From contig QMLW01000197.1 in assembly GCA_003646935.1 (NCBI GenBank), positions 1-5,031 on the forward strand: a stretch of DNA of 5,031 nt. The letters run 5' to 3'. The notes below the pieces were generated by a model. It was not told the DNA's origin. It was given only the letters and a program-made list of their open reading frames with translations, and did no database searches. Both the position numbers and the translations under genes were made by a program. Positions 4,899 through 5,031 of this stretch are shown here, in pieces. This stretch comes from Deltaproteobacteria bacterium (GTDB taxonomy: Bacteria > Desulfobacterota > DSM-4660 > Desulfatiglandales > B25-G16). Each line of letters begins with the position of its first letter. Position 1 is the stretch's first letter.

Positions 4899-4926
4899 TT
4901 GACAGGAAAATATATACCTGTTAATT
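4899..4926 (+). promoter_or_regulatory. Promoter of tRNA-Arg
   Basis: A perfect -35 TTGACA (4899-4904) is followed after 16 bp by a poor -10, TTAATT (4921-4926). The tRNA starts about 26 bases after the expected transcription start. An inverted repeat, ACAGG (4902-4906) with CCTGT (4917-4921), fills the space between the boxes and could bind a regulator, though this may be chance in AT-rich DNA. Confidence 0.45.
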
Positions 4927-4958
4927 GATCTGGAGAGTGATAGAGGGAAAGATCGTAT

Positions 4959-5031
<73 letters not shown>

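Overview
This window looks like the chromosome of a bacterium, plausibly a deltaproteobacterium-type (Desulfobacterota) lineage. That placement is an inference from the mix of families (CoxE-like VWA with MoxR, AbrB/PIN toxin-antitoxin, FabK-like and HMG-CoA synthase-like remnants) and from the style of the promoters and ribosome sites; no single gene proves it.

Left part (1-900): a gene-free stretch with a small hairpin repeat and an 8-bp tandem repeat is followed by a compact type II toxin-antitoxin operon. An AbrB-fold antitoxin overlaps a PIN-domain (VapC) toxin by 4 bases, behind a promoter flanked by two ATCGAT boxes 30 bp apart. On the minus strand follows a lone secreted protein (945-1433) with a small beta-type domain and a C-terminal STI1-like helical array.

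Middle part (1476-2738): there is no intact large gene here, but the region is not empty. It holds a leucine-type attenuation leader: a promoter, a 29-residue leader peptide with 10 leucines, mutually exclusive RNA pairings, an intrinsic terminator, and a second tandem hairpin. No leucine or isoleucine/valine biosynthesis gene follows. Instead there is gene debris: a nitronate monooxygenase/FabK-like N-terminus with two compensating frameshifts, joined in frame to an internal piece of a 3-hydroxy-3-methylglutaryl-CoA synthase that still carries its catalytic cysteine. About 110 further bases have unclear origin.

Right part (2739-5031): a two-gene operon on the minus strand encodes a MoxR-type AAA+ ATPase and a CoxE-like VWA protein 3 bases apart, a pair expected to work together as an ATPase/adaptor remodelling machine. 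Its promoter region carries a perfect 6-bp inverted repeat. Divergently, a promoter drives tRNA-Arg(UCG), whose last bases lie beyond the window.

The most notable item is the apparently orphaned Leu attenuator sitting upstream of a chimeric pseudogene.
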